Below, one piece after another: positions 25,366 through 33,519 of a stretch of DNA of 64,000 bases. Made by a program: the position numbers and the translations under genes. The notes under the pieces are model-generated. The model was not told the DNA's origin and ran no database searches. It saw nothing but the letters and a program-made list of their open reading frames with translations. Origin of the DNA: Chersky-806 sp038252255 (GTDB lineage: Bacteria > Actinomycetota > Acidimicrobiia > IMCC26256 > JAENVU01); contig JBBSAM010000003.1 in NCBI GenBank assembly GCA_038252255.1, forward strand, positions 185,308 to 249,307, read 5' to 3'. Every line of letters begins with the position of its first letter. Position 1 is the stretch's first letter.

Positions 25366-27600
25366 TCAGCTCGCCGGCGCGGGACCGATCGTCACGGGAA
25401 TGCCGTTCACCGCGGCGTTGCCGGAGATCACGTCGACGAACGTTCCCGGCGCGAGCACGTTGGTGTTGACACCGGCGTGGTCGTTGGCGACCGTGAGGCG
25501 AGTGCCGGACTGGTTGTGGCCCCATCCGTGCGGGAGCGAGACGACACCACGGCGGATGTCTTCGGTCACCTCGGCGGGAACGTCGACGGTGCCGGCGGCC
25601 GACGCGACCCGCGCGAGCGCGCCGTCGCACACGCCGTGCCGCGCGGCATCCTCGGGGTGGACGAGCAGCGTGCACCGGTCCTTACCCTTCACCAACACGT
25701 TGACGTTGTGCATCCAGGAGTTGTTGGAGCGCAGGTGCCGGCGGCTCACGAGCACCAGATCTTCCGCGGGCCGCTCGAGCCGTTCCGCCAGACGAGGAAG
25801 ATCGTCGGTGATGTAGGAGGGGGCGAGCCGGACCATGCCGTCGTCGGTCGCGAGCACCTCCGCGAGACACGGTTCCATCGGGCCGAAGTAGATGCCGTGG
25901 GGCTCCGCCTCCAGCTTCTCCAGCGTCAGGCCGTCGGGTCGTTCGCCATAGCGGTCGCCGAAGGGCCCCGTCCGCAGGGTGAGGTCGAGCATGCGCAACG
26001 GCCCACCGTGGTCGTAGCGCGCGCGAACCGTGGGGCCGTCGAGCCCCCTCGTCTCCGCGAGCACGTCGAAGAACCCGTCGTCGATCGCCGCCACGTCCAT
26101 CTCGGCCGCGTTCTCGCCCAGGCACGCGCCGGCGAGGCGGATGAGGATCTCCCACTCCTCGGGCCGGCCGCCCGCCGGCGGGAAGATCGCGGGTGAGAAG
26201 TTGGCCGCACTGCCGACCGCGAAGTTCCAGATCAGGTCGTCGTGGTGCGGCTGCTCCAGTGGCGAGAGACCGGGAAGTATGACGTCCGCGTGGCGTGTGG
26301 TCTCGTTGAGCCAATTGTCGACGCTGATCATGCAGTCGAGCCCGGGGAGCGCCGCGTCGAGACGGTCACCGCCGGGCGCGGAGAGGACCGGATTGCCCGC
26401 GACCGTGAACAGCGCGCGGATCTGACCGTCGCCAGGCGTTGCGATCTCCTCCGCCAGACAGGAGACGGGAACGTGACCGAGCACCTCGGGCGCGCCGCGC
26501 ACGCGTGTCTTCCACCGGCCGAAGTTCGCGACGCCACCTTCGAGACCGGGCATCGGGAGATCGGTGACCGACCACACCGCGGCGCGAGGGAACATGAGCC
26601 CACCGACGGTGTCGAAGTGGCCGGTAAGGATGTTCACTACGTCGACGAGCCAGCTCGCGAGTGTGCCGAACTCCTGGTTGCAGAGTCCGATGCGGCCGTA
26701 GACGACGGCCCGTCCGGTGGTGGCGAGCTCGCGAGCGAGCGCACGGATGCGGGCGGCGGGGATCCCGGTCACCGGCGCGACCCGTTCGGGCGTCCACTCG
26801 GCGACGAGCTCCTCGATGCGGTCCACCCCGTCGAGCCGGTCGGCGACGTGGCCGAGACGGACCAGGCCCTCGGCGACCACGACGTTGGCCACCGCGAGCA
26901 GAAGCGCGGCGTCGGTGCCGGGGGTGATCGGCAGCCACTCGTCCGCCGCAGCGGCAGTACCGGTGCGGCGAGGGTCGACGACGATCACCTTGCCGTCGCG
27001 GGCGCGAATCGCGTCGATCTCCCCCATCACGTCCGGGCACGCGAGGAGCGACCCCTGCGACGCGTGCGGGTTCGCGCCCATCACGACCAGCAGGTCGGTG
27101 CGTTGGATGTCGGGAACAGGGATCTTCCACATGCCGCCGTACATGAGGTGCGAGCTCACGTTCTTCGGCCACTGGTCGACTGTCCCGGCCGAGTAGATCA
27201 TCGGGATGCCTGACATTCCGATGAGGACCCCGACGTAGCGGCCCAAGCTGAAGTTGTGGGCGAGCGGGTTACCGACGTACGCGGTGACCGCCTCGATGCC
27301 GTGCTGCTCGATCACCGGACCGAGGAGCTCCGAGCACCGACGGAACGCCGCGTCCCACGTCACCTCGGTCCACGTGTCGCCGTCGCGCACGAGTGGTTGG
27401 CGGATCCGGTCGGGGTCGTGATGAAGATGCCCGAGCGTGGTGCCCTTCGGGCAGAGGTGCCCCTTGCTCCAGGCGTCGTCCCGGTCGGCCCGGATCAGCG
27501 CGACCTGGTCGCCCTCCACGTGGATCTCGAGCCCGCACATCGCCTCGCACAGCGGGCATGTCCGGAGATGGACGGTCCGCTCACTCGCCGTCGCGGTCAT
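25366..27600 (-). CDS. Molybdopterin/4Fe-4S oxidoreductase, formate-dehydrogenase/nitrate-reductase superfamily
   Basis: The 744-aa protein is a single-chain member of the bis-MGD oxidoreductase superfamily. It has an N-terminal 4Fe-4S motif (Cys15, Cys18, Cys22 in CPLCEAMC and Cys50 in KGHLCPKG), the Mo-cofactor domains, and a C-terminal aspartate-decarboxylase-like barrel (VSRRHLRSNNSWMHN ... SLPHGWGHNQSGTRLT). I see no selenocysteine or obvious Cys at the usual Mo-ligand position; the region reads MIYSAGTVDQWP, so Ser or another residue may serve. No twin-arginine signal is present, so it is cytoplasmic. ATG 27600 is fixed by TATCGT 7 nt upstream. Substrate unknown; no electron-transfer subunits are adjacent. 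Confidence 0.85.
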   Translation of the reverse strand: MTATASERTVHLRTCPLCEAMCGLEIHVEGDQVALIRADRDDAWSKGHLCPKGTTLGHLHHDPDRIRQPLVRDGDTWTEVTWDAAFRRCSELLGPVIEQHGIEAVTAYVGNPLAHNFSLGRYVGVLIGMSGIPMIYSAGTVDQWPKNVSSHLMYGGMWKIPVPDIQRTDLLVVMGANPHASQGSLLACPDVMGEIDAIRARDGKVIVVDPRRTGTAAAADEWLPITPGTDAALLLAVANVVVAEGLVRLGHVADRLDGVDRIEELVAEWTPERVAPVTGIPAARIRALARELATTGRAVVYGRIGLCNQEFGTLASWLVDVVNILTGHFDTVGGLMFPRAAVWSVTDLPMPGLEGGVANFGRWKTRVRGAPEVLGHVPVSCLAEEIATPGDGQIRALFTVAGNPVLSAPGGDRLDAALPGLDCMISVDNWLNETTRHADVILPGLSPLEQPHHDDLIWNFAVGSAANFSPAIFPPAGGRPEEWEILIRLAGACLGENAAEMDVAAIDDGFFDVLAETRGLDGPTVRARYDHGGPLRMLDLTLRTGPFGDRYGERPDGLTLEKLEAEPHGIYFGPMEPCLAEVLATDDGMVRLAPSYITDDLPRLAERLERPAEDLVLVSRRHLRSNNSWMHNVNVLVKGKDRCTLLVHPEDAARHGVCDGALARVASAAGTVDVPAEVTEDIRRGVVSLPHGWGHNQSGTRLTVANDHAGVNTNVLAPGTFVDVISGNAAVNGIPVTIGPAPAS

Positions 27601-27607
27601 GCGGGGA

Positions 27608-27613
27608 ACGATA
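27608..27613 (-). promoter_or_regulatory. -10 element of a leaderless promoter (Mo oxidoreductase gene)
   Basis: TATCGT on the minus strand, 7 nt before ATG 27600, with no Shine-Dalgarno sequence between. Confidence 0.6.
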
Positions 27614-27782
27614 CGGGATGAGCCGCGGCGGCCGTTCGCCTTCCCGCTCGCCCTACAACACGTCGAGCCGAGGTCGAGCGTCAGATTGGGACCTTCGGAC
27701 CTGGTCGGCGATCGGGTCCCCCACCTATCGTGCGGGTCGACAGTTGGCGCTGACGCTCCGGGACGATCGAGGACCACTTTCT

Positions 27783-29219
27783 ATGCTGCACGAGGTCGAC
27801 ATTCAGGCTCTCGATCCGGAGCGTCTGGAGAAGCTGATCGGCCCCGAGCGCGCCGCGCGGTTCGAGAACGAGGCGGCGGCGGCGCGATCACTGCTCGAGG
27901 GTCGTCGAGTGGTCAACGTCAACTCGACCGCGTCCGGGGGAGGAGTCGCCGAGCTCCTCCAGACCCTCCTCGCGTATGTGCGCGGACTTGGCGTCGACGC
28001 CCGGTGGGCAGTGATCGAAGGTGATCCGGACTTCTTCACGATCACCAAGCGGATTCACAACCACCTGTACGGTTCACCGGGCGACGGTGGCCCGCTGGGT
28101 CCCGAGGAGCATGACCAGTACCGGCAGACGCTGCACCGGAATGCCGAGGAGCTGGCGTCAATCATTCGGGACGGCGACATCGTCATCCTTCACGATCCGC
28201 AGACCGCCGGGCTGGTCGACGTGGTGCACGCCTCGGGTGCCCACGCGGTCTGGCGGTGCCACGTAGGTGCTGACACCGTCAACGACTCCACCGAAAGCGG
28301 TTGGGCCTTCCTCCGCCCCTATCTCGCGGACATCGAGGCGTTCGTGTTCACCCGCGCAGAGTTCGCTCCTGTATGGGTCGACAAGGCGCGCCTTCACGTG
28401 ATCACGCCGTCGATCGATCCGTTCTGCACGAAGAACGAGCCGCTCACGCCGGCGGTCTCCGAGTCGATCCTGCACTACACCGGCCTGCTCGGGGGAGACG
28501 GGGACGACTCGGTCACGACCTTCGAACGGCGCGACGGCTCACCCGGTCGAGTAGAACGTCGCGCCGACATCCTCCAGACGGGACCACCGCCGCCGCCGGA
28601 GATACCCCTCGTCGTCCAGCTCTCGCGCTGGGATCGGATCAAGGACATGGAGGGCGTGCTCCGCGCGTTCGCGGAGCACGTCGATCGGAGCTTCGGCGCG
28701 CACCTCATGTTGGTGGGGCCCACCGCGCACGGGGTGACCGACGACCCCGAAGGTGGAGCTGTGCTCGACGAGTGCATCGAAGCCTGGCGCGCCCTCCCTC
28801 AGTCGGCTCGAACGCGCGTCCATCTCGCGTGTGTGCCGATGCACGATCCCGATGAGGCCGCGGTGATCGTCAACGCTCTCCAGCGGCACGCCACGATCAT
28901 CACGCAGAAGAGCCTGGCGGAGGGCTTCGGACTCACCGTGGTCGAGGCGATGTGGAAGCATCGGCCCGTCGTCGCCAGCCGCGTAGGAGGGATCGTGAAT
29001 CAGATCGACGACGGCGAGAGCGGCCTTCTCATCGACGACCCACATGATCTCGAAGCGTTCGCCGCCGCGATCAACCGGCTGCTCGGAGATCCTGCACTGG
29101 CCGAGCAGATCGGCGCCGCGGCGTACCAACGGGCTCACCGGGACTTCCTCGGGGACCGCCACCTCGAGCTCTATGGATCCTTGTTCGCGGCGTTGTTGTC
29201 GCCTGGTGAGCAACGATGA
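27783..29219 (+). CDS. treT: Trehalose synthase TreT (GT4 family)
   Basis: The 478-aa protein is a GT-B fold retaining glycosyltransferase matching TreT, which joins a nucleotide-activated glucose (ADP- or UDP-glucose) and glucose to trehalose. Family features are VVNVNSTASGGGVAELL near residue 50, WRCHVGADTV (acceptor side), VVQLSRWDRIKDMEGVL at the start of the second domain, and QKSLAEGFGLTVVEAMW, the retaining-GT4 donor motif. It is cytoplasmic. ATG 27783 begins in the long untranslated gap after the divergent Mo oxidoreductase. Its stop overlaps an ATG by 4 bp, tying it to the next gene. It likely supplies trehalose for osmotic protection. Confidence 0.88.
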   Translation: MLHEVDIQALDPERLEKLIGPERAARFENEAAAARSLLEGRRVVNVNSTASGGGVAELLQTLLAYVRGLGVDARWAVIEGDPDFFTITKRIHNHLYGSPGDGGPLGPEEHDQYRQTLHRNAEELASIIRDGDIVILHDPQTAGLVDVVHASGAHAVWRCHVGADTVNDSTESGWAFLRPYLADIEAFVFTRAEFAPVWVDKARLHVITPSIDPFCTKNEPLTPAVSESILHYTGLLGGDGDDSVTTFERRDGSPGRVERRADILQTGPPPPPEIPLVVQLSRWDRIKDMEGVLRAFAEHVDRSFGAHLMLVGPTAHGVTDDPEGGAVLDECIEAWRALPQSARTRVHLACVPMHDPDEAAVIVNALQRHATIITQKSLAEGFGLTVVEAMWKHRPVVASRVGGIVNQIDDGESGLLIDDPHDLEAFAAAINRLLGDPALAEQIGAAAYQRAHRDFLGDRHLELYGSLFAALLSPGEQR

Positions 29220-29245
29220 CGCGGACACCACCTGAGGGAGCGGAC

Positions 29246-29689
29246 ATGCACGAAAGCTGGATCGCGGACCTTGACCTCGAGACCTGCCTCAAGCACCTCC
29301 GTTCCGAAGTGGTCGGACGGGTAGCGGTCGTCATCGACGGGTTCCCGCTGGTGCTCCCGGTCAACTACCGGTTGGTCGAGACGCTCGGACTGACCTGGGT
29401 TGCCCTTCGTACACGGCCGGGCAACGTGATCGACCAGGCCTCGGACAAGGTCGCGTTCGAGATCGACGGCGTCGATCCCAGCCACCACCGGGGCTGGTCG
29501 GTCCTCGTGCGCGGCACGCTGCTCGTCATCGACACAGAGGCCGCGAGCTTCCGCGAGCGCTTCGACTCGGAGCCCTGGCTCACGACGGAGCGGGACGCGT
29601 GGCTCGTGATCGAGCCGTTCTCCATCACCGGACGGGAGCTCCACGCCTCCGAGCAGTCGTGGGCGTTCCATCACCGCGCCTATCTCTGA
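29246..29689 (+). CDS. PNPOx-fold (pyridoxamine 5'-phosphate oxidase family) flavin/F420-binding protein
   Basis: The 147-aa protein has the split-beta-barrel pattern of small actinobacterial PNPOx-like proteins: CLKHLRSEVVGRVAVVIDG, LPVNYRLVE, RTRPGNVIDQASDKVAFEID and GWSVLVRGT, then a C-terminal PFSITGREL. Such proteins bind FMN or F420 and reduce varied small molecules; the substrate is open. ATG 29246 is preferred because GAGGGAG lies 6 nt upstream. An in-frame ATG at 29216 overlaps the TreT stop (ATGA) and is the alternative, in which case the two genes are translationally coupled. Confidence 0.8.
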   Translation: MHESWIADLDLETCLKHLRSEVVGRVAVVIDGFPLVLPVNYRLVETLGLTWVALRTRPGNVIDQASDKVAFEIDGVDPSHHRGWSVLVRGTLLVIDTEAASFRERFDSEPWLTTERDAWLVIEPFSITGRELHASEQSWAFHHRAYL

Positions 29690-29753
29690 CGACCTTCCGC
29701 CTCGCGCTGCAAATACTTCGTGACGCGCGACGGCGGACTGGCCAATAGGTGAT

Positions 29754-30353
29754 GTGAACGCAGAGACGACGGACGCGGAGCTTCTGGCCTGCCTTCAGGA
29801 CGATCCAGGCGCGCTCGAGGCTCTCTACCGGCGCCACCTGAAGCGCGTCGTCTCGTACGCGACGTACCGGTGTGACCAACCGGCAGACGTCGCCGACCTC
29901 GTGGCCGCCACCTTCCTCGCGGTCCTCGAATCGGCGCCCACCTACGACCCGGCTCGAGGTGACGCGCTGCCATGGATCCTCGGCATCGCCGGTCACATTC
30001 AGTCGCGCAACCGGCGACGGCTATGGCGAGAGCACGAAGCGCTCACCCGGAGCGGGCGCCGCCGGAACCTCGCACCGGACGACATCAGCCGCCTCGAACA
30101 CGCCATTGATGCCGCACACCGCTCCAATGCCGTCGATGCCACGATCCGGACGCTCTCCTCCCGCCATCGAGAGGTACTGCTTCTCGTAGGCCCGGACGGC
30201 CTCGATCACGAACAGGCCGCCGAAGCCCTCGGGCTCTCACCGAGCGCGTTTCGCAACCGGTTGCTACGAGCGCGACGGGCTCTTCGCCGCGGGCTCCCCA
30301 GGCCACAACGGGTCGCCGTCGAAACCACCACCACTCAGGAGGGAACCCCATGA
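29754..30353 (+). CDS. ECF-type RNA polymerase sigma factor
   Basis: The 199-aa protein has sigma region 2 (LEALYRRHLKRVVSYATYR ... ADLVAATFLAVLE) and region 4 with an HTH (REVLLLVGPDGLDHEQAAEALGLS...FRNRLLRARRALRR) and no region 3, which defines the extracytoplasmic-function class. It should direct polymerase to a stress or envelope regulon. Start GTG 29754 is the first in frame after the previous gene. Its stop overlaps the next ATG (ATGA), so the downstream membrane protein is its partner, probably the regulator. Confidence 0.9.
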   Translation: MNAETTDAELLACLQDDPGALEALYRRHLKRVVSYATYRCDQPADVADLVAATFLAVLESAPTYDPARGDALPWILGIAGHIQSRNRRRLWREHEALTRSGRRRNLAPDDISRLEHAIDAAHRSNAVDATIRTLSSRHREVLLLVGPDGLDHEQAAEALGLSPSAFRNRLLRARRALRRGLPRPQRVAVETTTTQEGTP

Positions 30354-31213
30354 CCGGCACGCTCGCACCCTTCGAAGCCGACATCCTCGAAGATCTCCTC
30401 CGCGCTCAACGGGGGCTCGACGACGCGCCGGCCGGCAACTCCCCGCCTCGCCACCCCGCGCGCCGCCGCATCGCCGCGTCGGTTGTCGTTGCCGCCTCAC
30501 TCGGAGCCACGGCCGTCGTTGTCGCCACCAGCTCCTCCACCTCGCCCTCGGCGCGACCCGGCACGGTTGGCCCTCACATCGAGGAGCCGATTCACGTGCT
30601 CACCGTCGCCTCGATCACGCGTCGAGCCAACGCCGCGCTCGGGAACGTGGACGACATGGTGTTGCAGACCCACGAGACCCGCATCCGCCTCACCGAATCC
30701 GGAACGGTCACCGACGTCTACGACACGTGGTCCGACCGCGGCGACCCCGAGCACTCGCGGACGATGTACTTCCGCGACGGACAACCCGTCTACGACCTCC
30801 AAGCAGATTCCGCCGCACCCTCCGAGATGTTCGTCGACTACCTGAAGCGCACCTGGTACGAGAACCCGACGATCGACTACTCCCACGGCCACCTGCTCGG
30901 CTCCACTCCAGATCAGATCCGCGAGCAGCTCAGCACTGGGCAACTCAGCTTCGTGGGTCACGAGACCATCGACGGCCGCGACACACTCCATCTCTCGCGC
31001 CACGACATCGCGCCGCTGACCGGGGACCTCTGGGTCGACACCGCGACCTACCTGGTCGTTCGCTCGCGCAACGCGATCGGGACCACCGACTACACATGGC
31101 TCGCTCGAAACGCGGACTCACGTTCGAAGCTCGTCCCCGAGGTCCCGGCCGGCTTCACGTTCGCCGGCCGGATCCCCGAGACTCCTGCCAACCCTGACGG
31201 CAGCGTCGGTTGA
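30350..31213 (+). CDS. Single-pass membrane protein coupled to the ECF sigma factor (anti-sigma-like)
   Basis: The 287-aa protein has about 45 cytoplasmic residues (with LEDLLRAQRGLDD), one helix (ASVVVAASLGATAVVVATS) and an extracytoplasmic part of about 215 residues. That part reads like a LolA/RseB-type or CU044_5270-like domain (DMVLQTHETRIRLTESG ... DTLHLSRHD ... GDLWVDTATYLVVRSRN), a beta-sheet lipid-binding-like fold. The coupling to the sigma gene and topology suggest it holds the sigma factor until an envelope signal arrives, but no zinc-binding anti-sigma motif (HxxxCxxC) is present, so this is inference. Confidence 0.65.
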   Translation: MTGTLAPFEADILEDLLRAQRGLDDAPAGNSPPRHPARRRIAASVVVAASLGATAVVVATSSSTSPSARPGTVGPHIEEPIHVLTVASITRRANAALGNVDDMVLQTHETRIRLTESGTVTDVYDTWSDRGDPEHSRTMYFRDGQPVYDLQADSAAPSEMFVDYLKRTWYENPTIDYSHGHLLGSTPDQIREQLSTGQLSFVGHETIDGRDTLHLSRHDIAPLTGDLWVDTATYLVVRSRNAIGTTDYTWLARNADSRSKLVPEVPAGFTFAGRIPETPANPDGSVG

Positions 31214-31217
31214 GCTC

Positions 31218-32960
31218 CTACTGAACCCGGATCGACAGTGACTTTGTGGCGGTCTGCCTGGTCATCTTGTTTCCGGAGTCGCGAACTTGAATCTTGAAGT
31301 AGAAGGTCCCCCTCGCCTTCGGAGCACCAGTCATCATTCCGCTCTTCGAGAGCTTGAGGCCCTTCGGCAACGCACCCATCTTCTTCCACGCCACCGGCAA
31401 CGACGAGCCGCAGTACCTCAGGCGCGCGGAGTATGACTGGTGCAGCGCCCCAACCGGCAAGGCCGGAGTTGTGATCCTCAGCGTGGGACACGCTGCGGGA
31501 ACGGTGCCGCAGTCGAGGCGCAGCATCAGATTCAAGACTGGCGGTGGGATCGTCAGCGCCGCCGTCTCGACGAAGTCGGCTCCGTTGCGCGCGACGCAAC
31601 CCGACTTCTGCGCTCGGACGCGGTAGTACCCGGCCACTACGTCCCAACCGAACGCGCCGTCGGACCCGCTCACCATCGGGTTGGTCCGGTTGCCTGGAGA
31701 CATCACGGCACTTCCGTTGGGTACGATCGTGAACGGGCCGAGCTTCGAGTTCGAGTGGTAGAGCGTGACCGTGGCGCCCACGACCGGGTGCGACGCCTGA
31801 TCAACGACCAGACCCGACGGATCGATGTAGATGTCGAAGTCGGTGCTCTCGACCGACGTGTCGGGACACGTGATCGAGAGGTGCACTTGCGCGTCTCCGT
31901 GGTTCGGGTAGAGCGATTCCGTGCCGGTGGCGGCGTAGTGACCGCTGCCAGACGGAGACTCTTCCATCGGGCCCGACCGTACGACGTTGCCGTCCACGAT
32001 GATCTGGTACGTCGCGGTCCCCAGCAGACAGCCGGTAGTCTCGAGCGTGAGCGGATCGGTCCAGACCACGGTCGGGATCCCGTCATCGTTGGTTCCATGG
32101 TTGGTGATCGTCGTGCCCGCCGGTGGCGGTGTCGGTCCGTCCAGCACGAAGTCCTGATGGGTCGTGCTGTGGTCGGTGAGCACGATGCTGGCGCTTTGCG
32201 ATAGCAGCGAGGTTCCCGCAGGCGAGAACGCCGTCACTGTGTATGCACCGCTCGCCAGCGTGCCCAGCGAGTAGATCCCGCCGCCGGCCGTGTACACCGT
32301 GTCGCAGTCGCCGCCGTTCTTGCACACCTGTACGGGTAGCTCGTCGATCACGCCGGAGGGTCCGCTCACGGTGCCGGTAACCGCGGCCGTACCGGCCGGC
32401 GCTCCGGTCGGGATCACGAACGTTCCCGTACCAAGGAACTTCTTGATGCCCGCCGTGCAGGGCGCCATGCCTCCCTTCCCGGCCTTCACGGAGAGGCTGT
32501 TCAGGGTAATGACCGCGGACTCCGTAGCAAACGAGCCGGTCGTGATCTTGGCGTCCGTGTCGTACACCGGACCGCCGAGCTTGAGGCTCGTGAACCCGGC
32601 CCCGACCTTGCGGGTCTGAAAGTCGATGTGACTCGCATCGACCGAGCCCGGGGTCCAAGTGACGTCGGACGGGATCGGATCGGTGCCGAGGTTGTTCAGA
32701 CAGCTCGCGTTGTGTAGATGGACGGAGTCCACCAACGTCTGAGCGCCGTCGACAGTGTTACCGGAACATCCCGACGTCTTCACCTGCAGCAAGAACGTCA
32801 CCGTGTTCGCGGAATTGGTGAGTGGTGGGCTGAAGCTGCCTTTGGCCACGGCGGTGCAGCTCAACGTTCCACTCGCTGGATCGGCCTCCGCAACGCCGAC
32901 ACCGAACGTTCCAACTCCAAGCGCGACGACCGCGACCACGATCAAGAATCGACGAACCAT
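31218..32960 (-). CDS. Secreted Ig/carboxypeptidase-regulatory-domain protein
   Basis: This 580-aa secreted protein has a signal peptide (VRRFLIVVAVVALGVGTFG, cleaved near AEA). Then follow an N-terminal beta-rich domain of about 190 residues, a carboxypeptidase-regulatory-like module (GGGIYSLGTLASGAYTVTAF), a beta domain, a second regulatory-like module (VVDQASHPVVGATVTLYHS) and a C-terminal putative Ig module (LPKGLKLSKSGMMTGAP ... FKIQVRDSG). No enzyme motif is visible, so a surface-structural or binding role is most likely. ATG 32960 has GGCAGGAAG upstream; ATG 32975 is an alternative. Its stop lies 5 bp from the stop of the convergent anti-sigma-like gene. Confidence 0.75.
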   Translation of the reverse strand: MVRRFLIVVAVVALGVGTFGVGVAEADPASGTLSCTAVAKGSFSPPLTNSANTVTFLLQVKTSGCSGNTVDGAQTLVDSVHLHNASCLNNLGTDPIPSDVTWTPGSVDASHIDFQTRKVGAGFTSLKLGGPVYDTDAKITTGSFATESAVITLNSLSVKAGKGGMAPCTAGIKKFLGTGTFVIPTGAPAGTAAVTGTVSGPSGVIDELPVQVCKNGGDCDTVYTAGGGIYSLGTLASGAYTVTAFSPAGTSLLSQSASIVLTDHSTTHQDFVLDGPTPPPAGTTITNHGTNDDGIPTVVWTDPLTLETTGCLLGTATYQIIVDGNVVRSGPMEESPSGSGHYAATGTESLYPNHGDAQVHLSITCPDTSVESTDFDIYIDPSGLVVDQASHPVVGATVTLYHSNSKLGPFTIVPNGSAVMSPGNRTNPMVSGSDGAFGWDVVAGYYRVRAQKSGCVARNGADFVETAALTIPPPVLNLMLRLDCGTVPAACPTLRITTPALPVGALHQSYSARLRYCGSSLPVAWKKMGALPKGLKLSKSGMMTGAPKARGTFYFKIQVRDSGNKMTRQTATKSLSIRVQ

Positions 32961-32976
32961 CTTCCTGCCCCCCATC

Positions 32977-32990
32977 CTTGGATCTCCAAG
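32977..32990. promoter_or_regulatory. Perfect palindrome upstream of the secreted protein gene
   Basis: CTTGGATCTCCAAG is a perfect 14-bp inverted repeat (CTTGGA TC TCCAAG) 17 bp before ATG 32960. It may be an operator or a leader hairpin near the ribosome site. Confidence 0.35.
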
Positions 32991-33519
32991 CGACGCGCCC
33001 GAGAGAATCCTTGCCACACCATCCGGTCCAGCGCGGAACCTAAAGCGATGCTCCGCGCCCAGCAAGAGGTTTCACGGCTGGTGTTCCTCACGCCTCTCGG
33101 TGCGTCAACACTTTGCGCGCTTCGATCGCCACGACACGGGGCCGACTCGTCGGCGCGAGCGCCGAACGCTCATCGCTCAACCCGGCCGCGACCGGCGACC
33201 GCGCGGCGCGGAGCTGCCGGAGCGCCTTCGAGTGGGTGGGCACACCGAGTTCGCGCGATCCGGTTCCGTGGTCCACCACCGCCCGGCCCCGGCAGGTAGC
33301 GAGTCCGTCGAGCGCGGGTTGGGAGGGCGCCGTCGTGACGGCGCCCTCCACCCGGTCTCTCCAACCTGGGGGGAGTGGGGACCTGCCCTCCTCTGGCTTC
33401 CCGAAGACCCCTGCTCGTGTTCGGGCCGTCGCCGCGCGGTTCGGCACCGGCTCGGCTCGAGCCTCCAGGCGACGCATCAACCAGGATCGGGATGATGCCG
33501 GAGGGGGGTTAACCGCGCG
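32991..33519. other. Long intergenic stretch without a recognisable gene
   Basis: Open frames exist on both strands but none gives a recognisable protein or a good ribosome site. The stretch holds a strong hairpin (33322-33349) and, at its right end, two copies of GTTAACCGC with an 11-bp period (33508-33527), overlapping the stop codon of the BTAD regulator gene. Confidence 0.5.
33322..33349. terminator. Strong hairpin downstream of the BTAD regulator gene
   Basis: A perfect inverted repeat of 13 bp (GGAGGGCGCCGTC and its complement) with 2 nt between the arms. It lies 171 bp beyond the stop of the regulator gene, in its direction of transcription, and has no T-run, as usual for hairpin terminators of GC-rich actinobacteria. 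Confidence 0.55.
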
